Assembly (NCBI RefSeq): GCF_014641555.1
Contig: NZ_BMHY01000002.1
Location: forward strand, 124,001-188,000
Source of the DNA: Paenibacillus radicis (ex Gao et al. 2016)
Lineage (GTDB): Bacteria > Bacillota > Bacilli > Paenibacillales > Paenibacillaceae
Length of the DNA: 64,000 nucleotides
Reading direction: 5' to 3'
The position numbers were made by a program, and so were the translations under genes. The notes beneath the pieces are model-generated. The model was not told where the DNA came from. It worked only from the letters and a program-made list of their open reading frames with translations, and did not search any database. How positions within the stretch are numbered: the first letter of the stretch is position 1; every line of letters starts with the position of its first letter. Positions 62,057 to 64,000 of this stretch are shown here, one piece after another.

Positions 62057-62133
62057 TGGAGTCCACTTGCCATAAGGCAATCATCCTTTTTTCAATGCAA
62101 TAATCAAAAAGAAGGTTACCTAAACCATTCTTT

Positions 62134-62163
62134 TTGACTTCTCAGACTGTAATCGCTTACAAT
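62134..62163 (+). promoter_or_regulatory. sigma-A promoter of the riboswitch transcript
   Basis: TTGACT (62134-62139), 18 bases, TACAAT (62158-62163). Transcription should start near 62170, exactly at the 5' arm of the riboswitch P1 stem. Confidence 0.7.
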
Positions 62164-62167
62164 ATAG

Positions 62168-62287
62168 CTACGCTTAGTTTTCGGCCACCCGGCCGAGAAG
62201 CGGGGGAACCAGTCAATTGGGGCGAATCATTCGTGAATGTAGGGTACCATCTTACCCGAGCCCGTCAGCTAACCTCGTCAGCAGTGG
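62168..62287 (+). ncRNA. c-di-AMP riboswitch (ydaO-yuaA type)
   Basis: The conserved parts of the ydaO aptamer are present in order: GCTTAG, GGGGGAACC (62201-62209 region), TTGGGGCGAATC (62217 region), GTAGGGTACC, ACCCGAGCCCGTCAGCTAACC (split here by P-helices) and CTCGTCAGC. The 5' CUACGCU pairs with 3' AGCAGUGG as P1. In this class, c-di-AMP binding favours the downstream terminator and turns the gene off. A typical target class is potassium and osmolyte handling and cell-wall remodelling. Confidence 0.9.
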
Positions 62288-62319
62288 ATGGGTCTGCTTC
62301 TAATTGAATGTGATCAACC

Positions 62320-62361
62320 AGAGACCCTATTTTTTATATGGGTCTCTTTTTGTCTTTTTTT
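62320..62361 (+). terminator. riboswitch-controlled terminator
   Basis: AGAGACCC pairs perfectly with GGGTCTCT around a T-rich loop and is followed by a long T-rich tract. The stretch TGGGTCT (62289-62295) just after the aptamer can pair with AGACCC instead and act as antiterminator. Confidence 0.88.
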
Positions 62362-62440
62362 GGACCCTGCTGGCGGCACACTGGCTTCTTGACACAAAAG
62401 GCTCCCTTTATTCTCACATTATGGGACGAAGGAGAGAGAT

Positions 62441-63613
62441 ATGGTGCAGAAGGTACGGTACATTACAGATGTTGCGAAGGTTGAGATGTTGTCTGAACGC
62501 GAGAAAGAGGCTTTGAAGCCAATTACGGACAAATTCGTGTTTCGCGTCAATGATTATTACCTCCAGTTAATCGATTGGAATGATCCTCATGATCCGATCC
62601 GCAAACTCGTCATTCCTAATGAGGGAGAACTGTCCGAATATGGACGCTGGGATGCTTCTGATGAGGATACGAACTATGTGGTCCCCGGCTGCCAGCACAA
62701 ATACCGGACGACGGCGCTGCTTATTGTCTCGGAGGTATGCGGATCTTACTGCCGCTACTGCTTCCGCAAGCGGTTGTTCCGCAACGATGTGAAGGAAGCG
62801 ATGTCTGATGTAGCGCCAGGTCTTGCTTATATTGCTCAAACGCCCGAGATTAACAATGTGCTTCTCACCGGCGGGGACAGCCTCATTCTGGCAACCGCCA
62901 AGCTGCGTACGATTATTGAAGGACTTCGAAGCATCGACCATGTCAAAATCATCCGGCTAGGCTCGAAAATTCCGGTGTTCAATCCGATGCGGATTTACCA
63001 GGATGAGGAGCTGCTGGAGCTGATCCGGACGCATTCGACAGAGGAGAAGCGGATTTATGTAATGGCGCATATCAACCATCCCCGTGAAATTACGCCCGAA
63101 GCTAGAAGAGGGTTCAAGGCTTTGCATGATGCAGGAGCGATTGTCGTGAACCAAACTCCGGTTCTTAAGGGCATTAACGATGATCCGGCTGTATTGGGCG
63201 AGCTGCTGGACCAGCTGTCATGGGCAGGCGTTACGCCTTACTATTTTTTCGTAAATAGACCTGTGGCCGGCAATCGTGAATTTGTGCTACCGCTTGAGCG
63301 GGTTTACCAGATTGTAGAGGAAGCAAAGGCGAGAACCTCCGGTTTGGGCAAAAGAGTACGTTTATCCATGAGCCATACATCCGGCAAAATCGAGATCTTG
63401 GCGATTGAGAACGGCAAAGCCTATCTCAAGTATCATCAGTCAAGGGACGAGGATTATGGGAAGTTCATGATGCTGGATTGTCCGCCCGATGCCGAATGGT
63501 TCGACGATCTCCCGGGCAGTGAGCACTATTGGACGAAGCCGGTGAAAAAGAACGATTCTATCATTTCTGTTAACGAACTAGCGAGCAGGCAAAGCTGCGC
63601 AGCTTTTGATTAA
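62441..63613 (+). CDS. KamA-family radical SAM protein (lysine 2,3-aminomutase-like, atypical)
   Basis: 390 residues. The radical SAM cluster motif is C100-GSY-C104-RY-C107. The aminomutase family is shown by LTGGDSLIL, HINHPREITPEA, NQTPVLKGINDDP (Asp used for substrate binding in KamA) and PYYFFVNRPVAGNREF. Where lysine aminomutase has VVDxPGGGGK, with the second substrate Asp, this protein has RLSMSHTSGKIEIL, so lysine may not be the substrate. Beta-amino acids are osmolytes, which fits control by a c-di-AMP riboswitch. AAGGAG lies 6 nt before the ATG. No acetyltransferase partner (AblB) is adjacent. Confidence 0.85.
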   Translation: MVQKVRYITDVAKVEMLSEREKEALKPITDKFVFRVNDYYLQLIDWNDPHDPIRKLVIPNEGELSEYGRWDASDEDTNYVVPGCQHKYRTTALLIVSEVCGSYCRYCFRKRLFRNDVKEAMSDVAPGLAYIAQTPEINNVLLTGGDSLILATAKLRTIIEGLRSIDHVKIIRLGSKIPVFNPMRIYQDEELLELIRTHSTEEKRIYVMAHINHPREITPEARRGFKALHDAGAIVVNQTPVLKGINDDPAVLGELLDQLSWAGVTPYYFFVNRPVAGNREFVLPLERVYQIVEEAKARTSGLGKRVRLSMSHTSGKIEILAIENGKAYLKYHQSRDEDYGKFMMLDCPPDAEWFDDLPGSEHYWTKPVKKNDSIISVNELASRQSCAAFD

Positions 63614-63639
63614 ATGAATTGAATCTACCAATCCGCAGG

Positions 63640-63680
63640 GCAGCAAAGTCATTTTAGGACTTTTGCTGCTTCTTTTGTTT
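63640..63680 (+). terminator. terminator after the KamA-family gene
   Basis: GCAGCAAAGTC pairs with GACTTTTGCTGC (one bulge) around ATTTTAG and is followed by TTCTTTTGTTTT. Confidence 0.82.
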
Positions 63681-63688
63681 TCCAATTA

Positions 63689-63718
63689 TTGATAAAGTGG
63701 TAAACTGGAAGGTAAAAT
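63689..63718 (+). promoter_or_regulatory. sigma-A-like promoter of the right-edge gene
   Basis: TTGATA (63689-63694), 18 bases, TAAAAT (63713-63718), ahead of the ribosome binding site GGAGAG (63741-63746). Confidence 0.5.
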
Positions 63719-63753
63719 GTAGCAAATTGGAAAAGAAAGCGGAGAGATCAGAT

Positions 63754-64000
63754 ATGAATAGCAAAATAGTAGTCAAACTGACAAATCTAGTTGGATATAC
63801 GGCGAGCATTTCGACGATTTTATTATGGATTATTTTTGTATGGGTGAATCCGTATGGTCCTGGAATGGAAAAAACGAGCGCATTTATTACATTTATGATG
63901 CTTGTGCTTCCTGCTGTTATTTTTGGAACGGGTCTCATGCTGGAGAGAAGTATGATTTTATTAGCAGCTTATATATGGAGTTTTCCGTATAGTATATATA
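63754..64000 (+). CDS. small membrane protein, partial (runs off the right edge)
   Basis: The first 82 codons read MNSKIVVKLTNLVGYTASIS followed by three hydrophobic stretches (TILLWIIFVWV; AFITFMMLVLPAVIFGTGLML; MILLAAYIWSF). It is an integral membrane protein with at least three helices; the family is not recognised. GGAGAG lies 7 nt before the ATG, and a promoter-like sequence precedes it, so it is a separate transcription unit. The C-terminus is outside the window. Confidence 0.75.
   Translation, partial: MNSKIVVKLTNLVGYTASISTILLWIIFVWVNPYGPGMEKTSAFITFMMLVLPAVIFGTGLMLERSMILLAAYIWSFPYSIY

Noticed and set aside
62304-62516. 70-codon frame between the riboswitch and the KamA-family gene
   Set aside because: It begins before the riboswitch terminator hairpin and ends inside the KamA-family gene; it has no ribosome binding site.

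Overview
The window reads as chromosomal DNA of a low-to-mid G+C Gram-positive saprophyte, most likely a Paenibacillus or close relative. The grounds are strong AGGAGG-type ribosome binding sites with frequent GTG/TTG starts, lipobox solute-binding proteins, oligosaccharide ABC transporters of the LplB/YtcP type paired with YesM/YesN-like two-component systems, and many AraC-type regulators. No rRNA, tRNA, CRISPR array or intact insertion sequence was seen.

Layout. 0.2-8.2 kb: a HAD phosphatase, a repeat-bearing intergenic region, a GH42 beta-galactosidase divergent from two AraC regulators, and a membrane-anchored AraC-type sensor-regulator. 8.3-22.2 kb: one long co-directional operon with an oligosaccharide ABC importer (two permeases, then the binding lipoprotein), a GH43 glycosidase, a ThuA-domain protein, a zinc dehydrogenase, five different TIM-barrel sugar isomerase/epimerase-like proteins, an alpha/beta hydrolase, a one-domain AraC protein and a Gfo/Idh/MocA oxidoreductase. 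It looks like import of a plant oligosaccharide followed by oxidation and isomerisation. 22.3-25 kb (minus): a fatty acid desaturase, a Rieske ferredoxin and a FAD-dependent ferredoxin reductase, i.e. a complete electron chain. 25.3-31.9 kb: a second YesN/YesM pair with its own ABC importer. 32-35.3 kb: AraC regulator and PhyH-type dioxygenase (divergent), then a sigma factor fused to a domain resembling a dead metalloprotease. 35.4-41.3 kb: a DinB-fold protein, a broken lipoprotein gene, and a TetR-ssuC-ssuA-ssuB-ssuD sulfonate operon. 41.4-48.6 kb: a DeoR regulator divergent from a TIM-barrel enzyme with a Gln-Glu repeat tail, a LOG protein, a PAS-GGDEF diguanylate cyclase, a membrane TlpA-like thioredoxin and a small P-loop kinase.

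48.9-61.4 kb: a third YesN/YesM-ABC locus with GH2 and GH88 enzymes, bracketed on both sides by arrays of a short palindrome (TTCGCAAAATAGCGAA). 61.5-64 kb: an FMN reductase, then a c-di-AMP (ydaO-type) riboswitch with its promoter and terminator in front of an atypical KamA-family radical SAM enzyme, and a partial membrane protein at the right edge.

The least explained signals are two families of dispersed repeats. Family 1 is a 189-bp element found twice, 55 kb apart, with four 18-bp boxes in a nested dyad whose spacings (52, 68, 51 bp) are identical in both copies although the DNA between the boxes has diverged. Family 2 is the TTCGC...GCGAA palindrome array. All functional calls rest on reading the sequence and on family knowledge; no database search was run.
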